Origin: Strongylocentrotus purpuratus
Taxonomy: Eukaryota; Echinodermata; Echinoidea; Camarodonta; Strongylocentrotidae
NCBI RefSeq assembly: GCF_000002235.5
Contig: NW_022145548.1
Span: 558,001 to 622,000 of the forward strand
Reading direction: 5' to 3'
DNA length: 64,000 nucleotides
The translations under genes were made by a program, and so were the position numbers. Each line of letters begins with the position of its first letter. The first letter of the stretch is position 1. Shown piece by piece: positions 33,640 to 44,277 of the stretch. A model generated the notes under the pieces. The model was not told the DNA's origin and did no database searches. It worked only from the letters and a program-made list of their open reading frames with translations.

Positions 33640-34140
33640 AATATGATAGAAAGGGGAAAACAAGGATAGTGGAAAGGATTTGGAGAAGGAAAAACAAGGA
33701 AATACATAAGGAAAGAGAAGAGGATAAGTCAAAGGAAGAACATAGAAATACAAAATTGAAGAGCTAAGAGGATCATAGATCTATACTAAGGAAAAACAGG
33801 CAAATACATAAAGAAGGAGAAAGGGAATCTATCAGATTAAAACAAAGAAATAGATGCATGACGAAGGAGAAAAGGATAGACTGAAGGAGAAACAAAGAAA
33901 TACATAAAACAAAAGAGAAGAGATTGGAATAAAAGAGAACAAAATAAATACATAACGAATGAGAACTGGGGAATAGATTGAAGGAAAAACAAAGAAAATT
34001 AACGAAGGAGAAAAGGGATAGATTGAAGATTTTAAAAAAGAAATACATGGCAAAAGAGAAGAGGATAGATTGAAGAAGAACACAAAAATACATAATGAAA
34101 GAGAAGAGAGCCAGGATAGATATAACCCGAAACAAATAAC
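33640..34140 (+). repeat. Purine-rich minisatellite, about 55-60 bp units
   Basis: About seven decayed units of GAAGGAGAAAAGGATAGATT then GAAGAAACAAAGAAATACATAA. The long Phe/Leu/Ser frames on the opposite strand are by-products. Confidence 0.7.
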
Positions 34141-34179
34141 GAGTATGTACACATCTACAACTCCAGCAATCCAACAAAA

Positions 34180-34799
34180 CTGCTAAGGGTAATGTTAGAC
34201 TCTGTCTCTAGTCGTTTGCACAGTATATTTGACTGAAGTGGCTAAACAGTTGTGTAAAAAAAATATGCTCGGCCGGTTTGACCTTTATTTATATTCCCTA
34301 CACTTGACTCAAGCCGCCGAAGATGGCGTTATCAACGAACTCATTATGCTCACAAGCCCAGCCTAAGCCTTCGCAAGCATTATAATCGAATCTCTTTTAT
34401 CATAATTATAGGCCTACATACCATCGAGATATATTTTAAAAAGCAAATATCTCTCTGTGTATCTCTATGCCTTATACAAAAGTCATAGACACCATCGTGA
34501 ACTATGTTGGTTTGTAATATTAACAGTCATAGTGCACCGTGCATAAAAAGGATTTTCACCAGCCTGGCGCCAAATTTGTCAACATGGAGCGCTTTGAACA
34601 TTTAATTAGAATGGATAATGGCGCTATATAAATCTCATGTATTTTCATTTGTATCATGTTTTTTGTGAGCAAATATTGGAACAAGGAGAGCAAAATCTTG
34701 GTGACATCTAGAGCGTTATTAGGATAGCTCTAAAAGAGAACAAGAAGTTCACAAACTCCAATCTCTAAAGCAATATATTTGTTATAACAATAGTGTAGT
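34180..34799. other. Unannotated spacer
   Basis: AT-rich with no recognised feature. TTTATT at 34800-34805 would be AATAAA for a transcript on the - strand (see the next entry). Confidence 0.4.
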
Positions 34800-34999
34800 T
34801 TTATTTGTGTACTGATTAATATTCGTAGTATATAAATCTCTACAGCATCCAATTTGATATATACATAAATGAACAATCTAGTTTATGTACGTTTTTGAGA
34901 AGCTATGCTGTACTGCTATAATTAAAACATATGATAAGCAAACAAAACATTTCCAACTTATACACCAGAATTTCTGGAATAGCTGCTTCTGTTTGACCA

Positions 35000-35256
35000 T
35001 CATTCCTGTGATACTTCCACTGACAAGGGGAGGCTTTCTAGGTCTTCATTTAGAAGATCGTCATCTTCAGCAGTTACTTCCACTGTATAGGGAAGACTTC
35101 CTAGGTCTTGAGTTAGTAGATCGTCTTCTTCAGCAGTTACCTCAACTGTCCATGGGAGATCATCATCTCCATTAGAGACTTCTACTGTATATTGGAAACT
35201 GTCCGCGTCTCGAATTGATGTATCATCACCATTTGCATGTTCAACCGATATTTCTT
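35000..35256 (-). CDS. Possible terminal exon of an acidic repeat protein
   Basis: On the - strand one frame stays open from a possible acceptor ATGCAG (35262-35257) to TGA (35002-35000), giving about 84 residues. It contains two 21-residue repeats, LPWTVEVTAEEDDLLTQDLG + S and LPYTVEVTAEDDDLLNEDLE + S, and partial ones (FQYTVEVSNGDDD, LPLSVEVSQE). The two repeats differ mostly at third codon positions (8 of 12 changes), as expected of coding DNA. The frame upstream meets a TAA that would fall at a plausible CTAAC branch site. AATAAA follows about 195 bases downstream. It lacks an ATG, and no other exon or family was identified. Confidence 0.35.
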
Positions 35257-35589
35257 CTGCATATGGGAGATTTTCTTGTTAGCCATTTTCAGTAGAAACT
35301 TGTACCTTACATTGAAGGATTTCTTCAGTTTTTTTTTTTTTTTTTAGTATTATCATGATGATGATCACCATATATGCCGTTTGTTGGAACTGCCATCATG
35401 ATTTTATTCCACTTTTTAATTTCTTTTACAGAGTTCAGGAAACAGTTTTTCTCTCTTCTGAGCCAAATTTGCAGAAAATTATCCACTTCTTTTCGTCATT
35501 AAAGGTACAGTAGCAACACTAACGAATACTACGTGAAAAGATGAGAAAAGAATGACAAAAGGTGGTGCATTTAACAACCGCAAAATGGT

Positions 35590-35820
35590 TTTAAGAAACC
35601 TGATAGGGGCTTGACTCTGTTGGGAAATTGCAGCTCATAAGTTCTAGAGTCAGGGTAGGTAATAATCCTGAGAGCTCACCTCTGAACTCGCTCGATGCTT
35701 ACAGAGTGGTTGTTTGTGATCCCTGATGTCCAAACAGGTGCTGCAAATTCAGCACTGGCCTGATGTACAACATGTAAGATCCTTGTGCCTTGTCTCCATC
35801 TATATTAGTTTATTTTACAC
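35590..35820 (-). pseudogene. LINE reverse transcriptase C-terminal relic (CR1/L2-like)
   Basis: Translation on the - strand gives AEFAAPVWTSGITNNHSVSI + ERVQR, a stop, then ALRIITYPD, a recognisable form of the LEYAxPVWxxGxT...IERVQRRALRII block. It then continues weakly as YELQFPNRVKPLSGF. The frame is interrupted. Neither end is defined. Confidence 0.65.
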
Positions 35821-35895
35821 AAGGTCGCAGCCACAGTCGCTAGTAAGGAGGGCAATTTCTAATGACAGTTATTGAATATGTTTAAAGACATATAT

Positions 35896-36298
35896 CCCGG
35901 CCCCCCCCCCCCCCACTCAGGGGTCGGAATGACCGCATGCGTGTTGCCAAAATGTCCGGTAAAGGGGTACTTTTCGTGCGACAAAGTCCGGCCCGAGAAT
36001 TGTAAAAAAAAAGGGGTGTATTTGACTTTTCACCCGGAGATTTCTTTAAAAAGGGGGTGTTTTTCCTTTTTTTCTCTCATCTCTTTGGACTTCTGAGGAG
36101 TTATTCCGAATTTAGGGGGGTACATTGAGCATTTTTCCTGATTTAGGGGGGTCTCCAAGGCAGGAAAAGCCCGCAAAAAGCCCGCGAAAGGGGGGTTCGG
36201 AAATGTTGGCAGTCCTCAGATAGGGGGTGCTTTCAAAAAGAGGGAACGAGCATATGCGTACCCTAAATATCACTGAGTGGGGGGGGGGGGGGGCCGGG
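35896..36298 (-). mobile_element. CCCGG MITE, copy 2 (403 bp, 8 bp TSD)
   Basis: The reverse-orientation relative of 9524-9931, with ends CCCGGCCCCCC and GGGGGGCCGGG. The 8 bp ACATATAT is repeated at 35888-35895 and 36299-36306. The interior is collinear and quite similar, including GACCGCATGCGTGTTGCCAA, GGACTTTGTCGCACGAAAAG (complement) and GAGCATATGCGTACCC. No coding capacity. Confidence 0.9.
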
Positions 36299-36306
36299 AC
36301 ATATAT

Positions 36307-36655
36307 ATCTATGAAGATTCAAGTTGGAAGATTGTTTTACAAGCTTCATCATTCATGACCCTGTTTTGATTTAGGCCTATGTCAAAACTATAGACAAAAT
36401 CAAACGCAAATCTGTAAACAGGATGTGAATATCGAATTTATTATTTTAAGACATATAGGATATCATTTCAAATACCTTTTGTAGATGTGATACATGCAAC
36501 AGGACGTAAAAAGAATCAATACACGCCACGTATAGTACTATACATTTCGTCTTTCTCATGACAAACAAAGAAAATATGAAATCTGTTTCATTCTTGAAAT
36601 CAATCACTCAATATTGTTTGAACGACATACAGACAGCAAGAATCATTTCTTGTAT
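36307..36655. other. Unannotated spacer
   Basis: AT-rich; nothing recognised. Confidence 0.4.
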
Positions 36656-36659
36656 GTAT

Positions 36660-37252
36660 CATCCCTGAAGCATTGTTATTAATAATAAAAGTGAAAACAG
36701 GTTGTGCACATATATACCGTTCTTTATTGAAGCATAAGATAAAGGAATGTAAAAGTCTTATAAAGTGGAAACAGGAGTTTGACCTTGACAATAATGTATG
36801 GAGTTCGTATTATCTTCTTCCTTTTAATTCAATTGTCGATGTTAACAAGAGGTGGTTTCAGTTCAAGTTACAGAATAGAATTCTTTGTATGAAAGATGCT
36901 TTGTTAAGATTTAAATTAGTTACAGATAACTTACGTACATTCTGTAATAACAGCTAGTGTAGAAACGATTAAACATATATTTTGTCACTGTATACATACA
37001 AACGAAATATGGTCTAAACTTGAGTATTGGTTGTCCCATAATAATGTACTTATTATGTTTAGAAATCAAAATAAGTTGTTTGGGTTTCACGGTAATAATA
37101 ACAGTGCCCTCAACTGTATTATGATTATAGTCAGGAAAGAAATTTTTGCAACCAAATGCAAACAGTGTTTGCCAGTTTTTGAAAACATAATATCAGTGAT
37201 AAAGTGGAAAAGTATATATGTAACACAAATCTCAAAGAAAGGAAATTTATGA
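36660..37252 (+). pseudogene. LINE reverse transcriptase C-terminal relic (L1/Tx1-like)
   Basis: The frame at 36673-36957 has IYRSLLKHKIKECKSLIKW and RWFQFKLQNRILCMKDALLR. A stop is followed, in another frame, by ETIKHIFCHCIHTNEIWSKL (the Cys/His knuckle) and then LFGFHGNNNSALNCIMIIVR + KEIF. This is the thumb, knuckle and terminal helix order of L1/Tx1-type ORF2 proteins. The same organisation occurs at 17854-18720 and 41701-42125. The catalytic RT is absent. Confidence 0.7.
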
Positions 37253-37461
37253 AAAAGTGGTTACTTTTTGTAAAGTGTTTCTGATTGTTTATTTCTTCTA
37301 AAAAATCATTTTGCCAACTAAATCTGCGATATTTATAATTAAAACAAAGTGAACATTAATTTGTAACTGATATCTATAAATGTTTTTTCTTATAATATTT
37401 TTAATAGCCAAGAATATTATTTTGAAATTCTGCATGTAAAAATCAATTCTTCTATACATAA

Positions 37462-38206
37462 TAATGTGAACGATATTATTTAATACAGGATCCCTGTGGA
37501 AGGGGAAAAAAGAAGAGAAAAAAAATCATTTCTTGGTACGTTTATATTTTGTAGTATTGAAAATATACAGTTACATAGCCTATGAAGTTGGAATACTTTG
37601 TTTTACCTCTCATCCTGAAATAACTGTGACAATATAATTTATTTTTGATAACTTTATAGATCAACCCTTTGACTCTTTAGATTGATCTATAAAGTTTGGG
37701 GAAGATATAAACTTTATCTATCAGGAACAAACCATATTGTCGCAACCATTTCATGAAAAGGCGACGGACAAACTTAATCTAACTTTACGGGGAATGGTGC
37801 AGAAAACTAAATAGGGAAGGACGAGGAAAATTCATGTCCATTCATCGATCCTTTGTTTTCTTTACCTAGTATTTCTAACTGTAATTTTCTGTATTATCTG
37901 TTCCTTCACCAAGTTCACCACCCTCATCTTTATCATCTTCATCATCACCATCATCATAATCAACATCTTTTTCCCGCCTGACCCCCGTAAGTGTAAAAAG
38001 TCTATCTTTCCGTGTCTCTTTCTCCTTTCTCGTTATTTCCCTGCATCTCACTGTGTGTCTATCTTTCTGTCTCATTCTCCCCCTCTTTTCTCTACTCTAC
38101 ATATATTCCTTCCCCCACCCCCCCTCTCTCTCTCTCTCCCTCCCTCCTCCCTCCCATCTCTCTCTCCATCTCTATAATTTCTTGCTACTTCCACTGCTAG
38201 CACAAA
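37462..38206 (+). repeat. Isolated partial copy of the 1.54 kb array unit
   Basis: GTGAACGATATTATTTAATA (about 37466) through the CT tract to CTGCTAGCACAAATT (38206) matches 48201-48862 of the tandem array, with one local divergence (about 37870-38040). It stops where array units go on into TTATTTGATTTATTTACAAA. It is more diverged from the array units than they are from each other. Confidence 0.85.
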
Positions 38207-38523
38207 TTATCATATGAGTAAAGCCAGTGGATAATAATAATGGGTAGTGTCAGTGAAATACTAAATTTTAATACGATTACCATTTTCTTAAAGATTTTAA
38301 ATTCATGTAGGCCTGTTATTTGGACATAGATAATACACAGTTAAAATTTTTGTGAACAAGTTGTTTAAAAGTTTAAACAACTCTTGATTAACGGGTGACC
38401 TGATCTAAGAGTTGTTTAAAATGTTAAGCAACTCGAGTTGTTTAAAGTTTAAACACTTAGTTGATCAACATTTTGAACAACTTGTTTAAAATCACAATTT
38501 AAACAACCGGTGTTGTTTAAAGA

Positions 38524-38840
38524 CGGTTGTTTAAAACGGAGCTGTTGTTCAGTGGAGGTTGTTTACAACAACTGGGTTGTTTAAAGAAAGTTGTTTAAAA
38601 AGGAGCTGTTGTTCAGTGGGGGTTGTTTACACCAACTGGGTTGTTTAAAGAAAGTTGTTTAAAAAGGAGCTGTTGTTCAGTGGGGGTTGTTTACACCAAC
38701 TGGGTTGCTTAAAGAAAGTTGTTTAAAATGGAGCTGTTGTTCAGTTGGGGTTGTTTAAACCAACTGGGTTGTTTAAAGAAAGTTGTTTAAAAAGGAGCTG
38801 TTGTTCAGTGGGGGTTGTTTACAACAAAAGGGTTGTATAA
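38524..38840 (+). repeat. 64 bp tandem repeat, five copies
   Basis: The word GCTGTTGTTCAGT occurs at 38541, 38605, 38669, 38733 and 38797, exactly 64 bp apart. Units contain GGTTGTTTAAAGAAAGTTGT and GGGGGTTGTTTACACCAACT and are nearly identical, so the expansion is recent. Confidence 0.95.
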
Positions 38841-38895
38841 TGGGGTATAATTTGGGTTTGATACTCTGAATAAGTGCACCACTACTTCTGGGTCT

Positions 38896-39255
38896 CTATA
38901 TAGGTATATGAAGACTAGGGTAATTCTGCAATTCATGAATTAGCGCCAAAACAGTGCCCATTTTGCATGAGCGCGCATGCACGCACGTATAAACTGCATA
39001 TATAGGGATGCATGCAATCCCTATGGCAAGGAATTTAGCACACGTTATAACCGAGTGCGCGATCAGTGCCGCACTGCATGACGCGACGATTTTAAGTCTA
39101 CCTGTATTCTGACATTTGCGTACAGATACCGAAAATTTTAACTGTGAACTTACGCTATAAATTAAAAACTTCAAAGTGGTTAATAGAAAAGTGATTTCAA
39201 TTAAGCCATTGAATCCCCAGTCACTTAGAAGCGCGTCGGTAGCTTGGTCGGCCAT
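38896..39255 (-). other. 119-codon open frame with SAM-like start
   Basis: The frame starts with an ATG at 39255-39253 and reads MADQATDALLSDWGFNGLIE. That recalls the beginning of SAM-like domains (LLxxWGLxxLIExF), but the resemblance is lost after about 22 residues. A perfect GTAAGT donor at about 39152-39147 on this strand would end an exon after KFLIYS. It lies inside the TA-flanked element, so a captured exon is possible. Weak evidence; it may be chance. Confidence 0.2.
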
Positions 39256-39839
39256 GATGTTGTGTTGTGGGTTGGAAAGTAATAACTATTAAGCTAAATA
39301 AATGTAAGTATAGAGACAAACAAAATGAAGCCTGCAGAAACACGTGTGGTTGCTTTGGTAGTTTAATCCAGACTCAATGTCCATGTGCTTTTACATATGT
39401 ATCAATCTGTGTAGTCAGCAAAAGACCCTTGCATACACTTGCATTGTGTGTATGCATTAATATGAATAACAATGAGCTGTGCCTTAACAGCTGCACTGCA
39501 TTTCTAAGTGGCATGTCAATTTCAATTGCATGTTAGTTTCAAGGAACCTGTTTCTAAACATAACAATGTGAAATAAAGCCTTTAGCCAACACGCACTTAA
39601 CTGGCACGAGACACATGACGTCATATGTAAACAACACTGTCTAAAAGCTCTCGTATAGTAAATATAGCAGTCATTAAATTTTAAACAACGAATGTTTAAC
39701 AAAATTACTTCTGTTTCGAGCAACATTGTTTACAATTTGATCAACTGTTGTTTAAGATAGTGTACAACTGTAAGTGAACATCACTTTTTTAAACAGCGTT
39801 TTTACTGTGTAGTGAATCCGTACCCGGACAACTATCCAC

Positions 39840-40050
39840 TGGACAATACAACTACCCCCAGGCAATGACCTCTAAATATAACTAACCCAAAGGAAAATTA
39901 CCTCGAGTATATTTAATTAAAGGAAAATTACCTCCATGACAACTACCTCCAGGACAATTTCCTTCAGGCCAATTACCTCCAGGACAATTCCCTCCAGAAA
40001 CATTACCTCCAGGAACAATAACCTTCAGGTCAATTACCTCCGTTCCGTGA
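39840..40050 (+). repeat. 15 bp minisatellite ACCTCCAGGACAATT
   Basis: About 13 degenerate units of ACCTCCAGGACAATT. Related words (CCAGGACAATT, AATTGTCCTAGAACCAG) appear near 46940, 58380, 58985, 62220 and 62290, so this may be the expanded interior of that repeat family. Confidence 0.7.
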
Positions 40051-40790
40051 GTTGGAACAAATGAGAAAGTTGTTCGCCTCTACATCACAGAGGCATCACC
40101 GATTCAGCCCGTACTTGTAGTGATTACAACTTTGACAAACTTCTTAACTTTCCAGTTTTTTTGATTTCATTCATTTTTTCACAAGTCTATACTTCTCTGA
40201 TTTTCTGCTGTCCTCTAGGTAGTTTGTTATCAAAGTTGGGGAAAATACAATCAAATCGTTCTCTTTTATAAATTTGGAAAGTGTACGGGATGAAAACCTT
40301 GTTGGCATCTCTCACTCTGAGAACCTGATTCCAAACACATTCGATGTCTATCCATGTCCCCTGCAATTGCGTGAAAGGGGATGTGACGTCACAACTCTTC
40401 AGTTTGTGAGTCGCAAACCAATCGCAGACCAATCGTAGACCAGTCACATACAATATAGAAATCGCAACCAACATCATTATCCTGATTCAGGTTCTATATA
40501 ACGATAAGAATACCTACAATAGGAATTCGAATGCGTTTAATTATTTTACTAAAATTAATCGGCTTTAAATAATAAACAATCGCAACACTGGTCTAACATC
40601 ATTACGATTCTGAACCGATTTAGCATTTCCTCCTCCAGGGAAGCACGAAACCCCTTGACATTTTTTATTTGAGTAACAATATGAATACTCATACCCTCGG
40701 TCATTAAGATTTTACCTTTTTGAATCTTCATGGCAAGTCGTTATTCTCTCGAAATCGAATCGTAGTCGGAACGTATAGTGTGCGGTGGGC
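40051..40790. other. Unannotated spacer
   Basis: No gene recognised. CAAACCAATCGCAGACCAATCG-type words are repeated at 40415-40445. Confidence 0.4.
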
Positions 40791-41165
40791 TTAAAGATAA
40801 AGTTGAGTTCTGGTCATGCGATTGCATTGTGAAAGAAAAGGTGTGGAATAGATCAGAAAAAGTTGCTCATGTAGCATGTAAGTATTGGTGTGTACTGCAA
40901 GGTTCTGGAGTCATCGAAATCATAATAAATTTGGCCCAGTTTTGGTAAAATAACAAGCACTGTACACAGAAAGATGTACATGTATATGGGAATACACATT
41001 ATGCTGTCGGGCCTACTTACCTTAATTTCCTTATCTTTCTTTGCTCATTTCTCAGCCAGTATACATTTTCTATAAAAAGTAGTTTGGCAAATGACATTTA
41101 TTTGTAATCTTGAACATTCAGTGTAAGTTTTGTTTGATTCTGTGAGAATTCAGTTTTTTTTTTAT
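40791..41165 (+). repeat. Dispersed direct repeat, copy 2
   Basis: Relative of 30212-30590 in the same orientation, 10.6 kb away. It also ends in a T run (41153-41163). Confidence 0.75.
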
Positions 41166-41700
41166 TATCAGAACTCAAGATCAGTCGTGAGGACTTCCAG
41201 CCAATTAGACGGCAGTATTGATATGACGTCATATTTTCTGGGATGGTAATGAAATGGACGCCGGTAATAAAGCAAAAGCCTATCGGCTCGTCGGATGTAC
41301 GGTGAGTCAGAGAGATTGTCAGTAAAATAGAAAATGCAATACTTAGTGCTTAATGTACCATTACCATGATTATATATGGAGAGTTGCAGATTTGTTATGT
41401 GGCACTAGCCGTTTGATTTGATCCAATACTCAAATTCAGAGTACATTCATAACTTTAATTTTCACAATATCAACTTTCATAACTCTTGAATAACGGTAAT
41501 TTCAAATCTTAGAATTATGACCCTCTTCGCCTTGCTGTCTCTGTCTTTGTGCCTGTATCCCTTCTCTCTAAATGTCTTTCCTTTGTCTATCTTTTCTTTT
41601 CTTTTTTATCTTTCTCTCCATCTTTCTTCTTCTCGCCCTCTCCATCTCTCTATATCTTTCTTAAGCTGAAATATCGAATGAAAGTAGTTGATTCCGTAAT
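41166..41700. other. Unannotated spacer
   Basis: CT-rich stretch at 41525-41660. No gene recognised. Confidence 0.4.
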
Positions 41701-42125
41701 TTAGCTGAAAAATATTTCTCGTCTTATAACCATTAGAATACAGTTATTAAGTGCATTAATATTGCTACCGAAAAATCCCAAAAATAATATATTTTTGATT
41801 TGTAAGTATGATCCTTTACCCCGTATTACGAAATATCCAGTTGTCAAATTTCGACCATACTTCAATTGAATAAAATAGTAACAAAAACAAAGCACATGTA
41901 TGATAGTTTCATCATTGCTATTACAAAAAGTACACTTCTTTTCAGCTTTTCAATTACATGAACCTCTTCACGATATATATTTTTCTATTTAAAATCTTGA
42001 TTCGAAACCACCTCATGTTAATATCTATTGTTGACTGAATTGGAATTAGACAGTACGAAATCCCAAAGTTCATCTTGAAAATCTAAAAAACTTTTCCACT
42101 CTGTGAGAGCTTGACATTCTTTTAC
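41701..42125 (-). pseudogene. LINE reverse transcriptase C-terminal relic (L1/Tx1-like)
   Basis: Read on the - strand: INMRWFRIKILNRKIYIVKR, a frameshift, then KCTFCNSNDETIIHVLCFCY (a CxxC...HxxxC knuckle), then ILFLGFFGSNINALNNCILM and a basic end. Same order as the relic at 36660-37252. Catalytic domains are missing. Confidence 0.65.
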
Positions 42126-42396
42126 ATTGTATTTTAGAAAAGATTGATAAATATGTTTTCACCGCAAGGTGCAAAGCTTCGGGAATGGCAAGTTTTATGA
42201 CCTTAGGAACTACATTGTGTACTCAGACCATATATTACTGGAGGAAGTTTGTTTGTATGTCAAACCTACGTTGAAATTCAAAATATGAAAGACAGGAACC
42301 ATCTATTTTGAGGATGTCGTTCACAAAAACGTATTCCTCGTAAATTTCAAGGCCTAAAACATACCACTTTGTCAAACGAATAGGCCTAGAACTATA

Positions 42397-42560
42397 CAGT
42401 GCGACCCAGAAAAAACGAAACTGAGAATTATCTACGTTTTATCATAACTTATAATTAATAAATGACACATACATTATTATTATTATTATTATTATTATTA
42501 AATGCAACTCGAAGTAAAATCGCGTCTGTATTTGTAAAGCTTAGATCCTCCTCTTTCATT
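42397..42560 (+). mobile_element. Second CAGTGCGNCCCAG element end, with ATT microsatellite
   Basis: CAGTGCGACCCAGAAAAAAC at 42397 follows TA. TTTTATCATAACTTA and AAAGCTTAGATCCTCCTCTT match the element at 23280. An ATT microsatellite (42472-42500) has expanded inside. The opposite end was not found. Confidence 0.65.
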
Positions 42561-42700
42561 TTGATGCAAATCATATGATGCCTGGCTGTGCCAAATGGAA
42601 TTGCATAATAATGAATGTTATTATTGTAGGAATACTGTTTTGGGATGCAAAATTGGAATTCTTTATTTCTTAGGCTGTATGGCACCTGACATTAAAAGTT

Positions 42701-43669
42701 AAAACCGAGTATTTTTTTTTCTTTTTCTCCTCCTTTACTAGACGACCATGGTTACCTTTGGTGCATAATATTTACACCCAATTTTATAAAAATATATCTT
42801 TCACGGCTCAAACGATTTTGTAATGATCTAACAATCATTATTAAAGTGCATGGTAGATCGAACAACTTTATTGGTTGACTTCCCTATACAGAGACCCAGT
42901 TATTGACCCTATTCACTGTGCGCATTTGAGGTAATGAATTGTGCACCAGTGTGCATCATAACCACACAAAGGACAATTAGTTGATACGAAAGGTGAAACA
43001 AAGAATTGATTAAAAACTGCAGAGATGTTATGGCAACTTTTCTTTTCATTTAATGTAGCTTGGCAACCTAGGGGGAGACTCATTAATTTTGATAATCATT
43101 ATATTACTTCACGGTGTTTGTTATCAACGTTAATAGCTTTTTAGGGGTCAATATACTGTATACTAGACTATTGTAATGGTTAGTTCCTTATAAATCAGTA
43201 TGAATGTATTGAAACATGCCTGTAAAGGAAAAACCTAAAAATTGTGCAAACACATTTAATATTTTGTAATGAAACTAACAAAGGCCTCTCACGAATAGGA
43301 AAGAAAAATAGGCTACTCACTTTCATTATTACTGCTTTTTTTTACACATGACATCTGGAGCATGGACCATTATAGCCGTATACAAACTAAGTCATTAGAT
43401 CTAACTGTTGGTTTTGGCTGTTGGGCACTGCTGTAATTATTTGTATTTGAAGGTAAATATAGAGAGAACTGAATCGATATAAATCATTGAAAAGTTGGCA
43501 GATAAGACACCAACTACTAAACACGACAGATGTAATTATAGCAAACATTTCATCATAGAAAATATTTTATTATAGCAAATATTTGATTTATAGCAAATAT
43601 TTAATTATAGCAAACCTTTAAGAACGTCTTTACCTCCCATAGATAATAATTAAAAAGTGATTGTCAAAT
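42701..43669. other. Unannotated spacer
   Basis: AT-rich; a few TATAGCAAATATTT words are repeated at 43540-43615. No gene recognised. Confidence 0.4.
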
Positions 43670-43860
43670 AGGGATTTCAGAATAGAAGGATTTTCGGGCA
43701 CTTCGTTTCTCACATATGGGGGAATGCATCCTGTTTTTATTTCCTCTAGAAATAACATACCATTGCGGTTTCTAATAATCGGTTTTCATGAAATTTACGT
43801 GCTTACAACGTTACAACAATGTCTTTTTTGGATATAACATTAATAACTTAAAGAAACATC
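43670..43860 (+). repeat. Short relative of the 61.5/63.0 kb repeat
   Basis: Shares GAATGCATCCTGTTTTTATT, AAATAACATACC and GTTACAACAATGT in the same order with 61680-61860 and 63110-63270. Confidence 0.65.
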
Positions 43861-44277
43861 TATAACTATTGCAAATATTTAAAAATGTATGTACTTATAT
43901 ACCATAGATAGTAAATTGAAAGATTATATATTATTTATCTAACCAATCCTCTTTGACCATAGTATTATTCAATATAATGATGATGATGCTGGTGATAGTG
44001 GTGATACAGAGGAACACCGGACATTGTTTATAAATTGACTTGTTGTACTCCTTTCACTATTGAGCTATGATTGATGGTTTCCCAATTACTGCAGTAAACA
44101 TACAAACATTTCCTGTAATTGTATTTCTTATTAATGGTTTCACAATCTACATTTTCTATCACTGCAAGTGAGATCACTCACTATGTCTAAACTTTGCAGA
44201 CGATTTTAACATGATAGGTATTATTTCAACGTGATCTTACAAGATTTTTCATGCTAAACGAATATTGACTCTGGAGA

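Larger units (their letters stand above)
38336..39809. mobile_element. TA-flanked TIR element with 64 bp tandem array (1474 bp)
   Basis: The left end CACAGTTAAAATTTTTGTGA and the complement of the right end (CACAGTAAAAACGCTGTTTA) form imperfect terminal inverted repeats. Each is bordered by TA (38334-38335 and 39810-39811). Both subterminal regions are full of TTGTTTAAA/TTTAAACAA words. A TA duplication is compatible with Tc1/mariner but shared by others. No transposase was found. Confidence 0.65.

Noticed and set aside
33773..34177. Hydrophobic 134-residue protein on the - strand
   Set aside because: Translation of a purine-rich minisatellite; its Phe/Leu/Ser repeats follow the DNA period.
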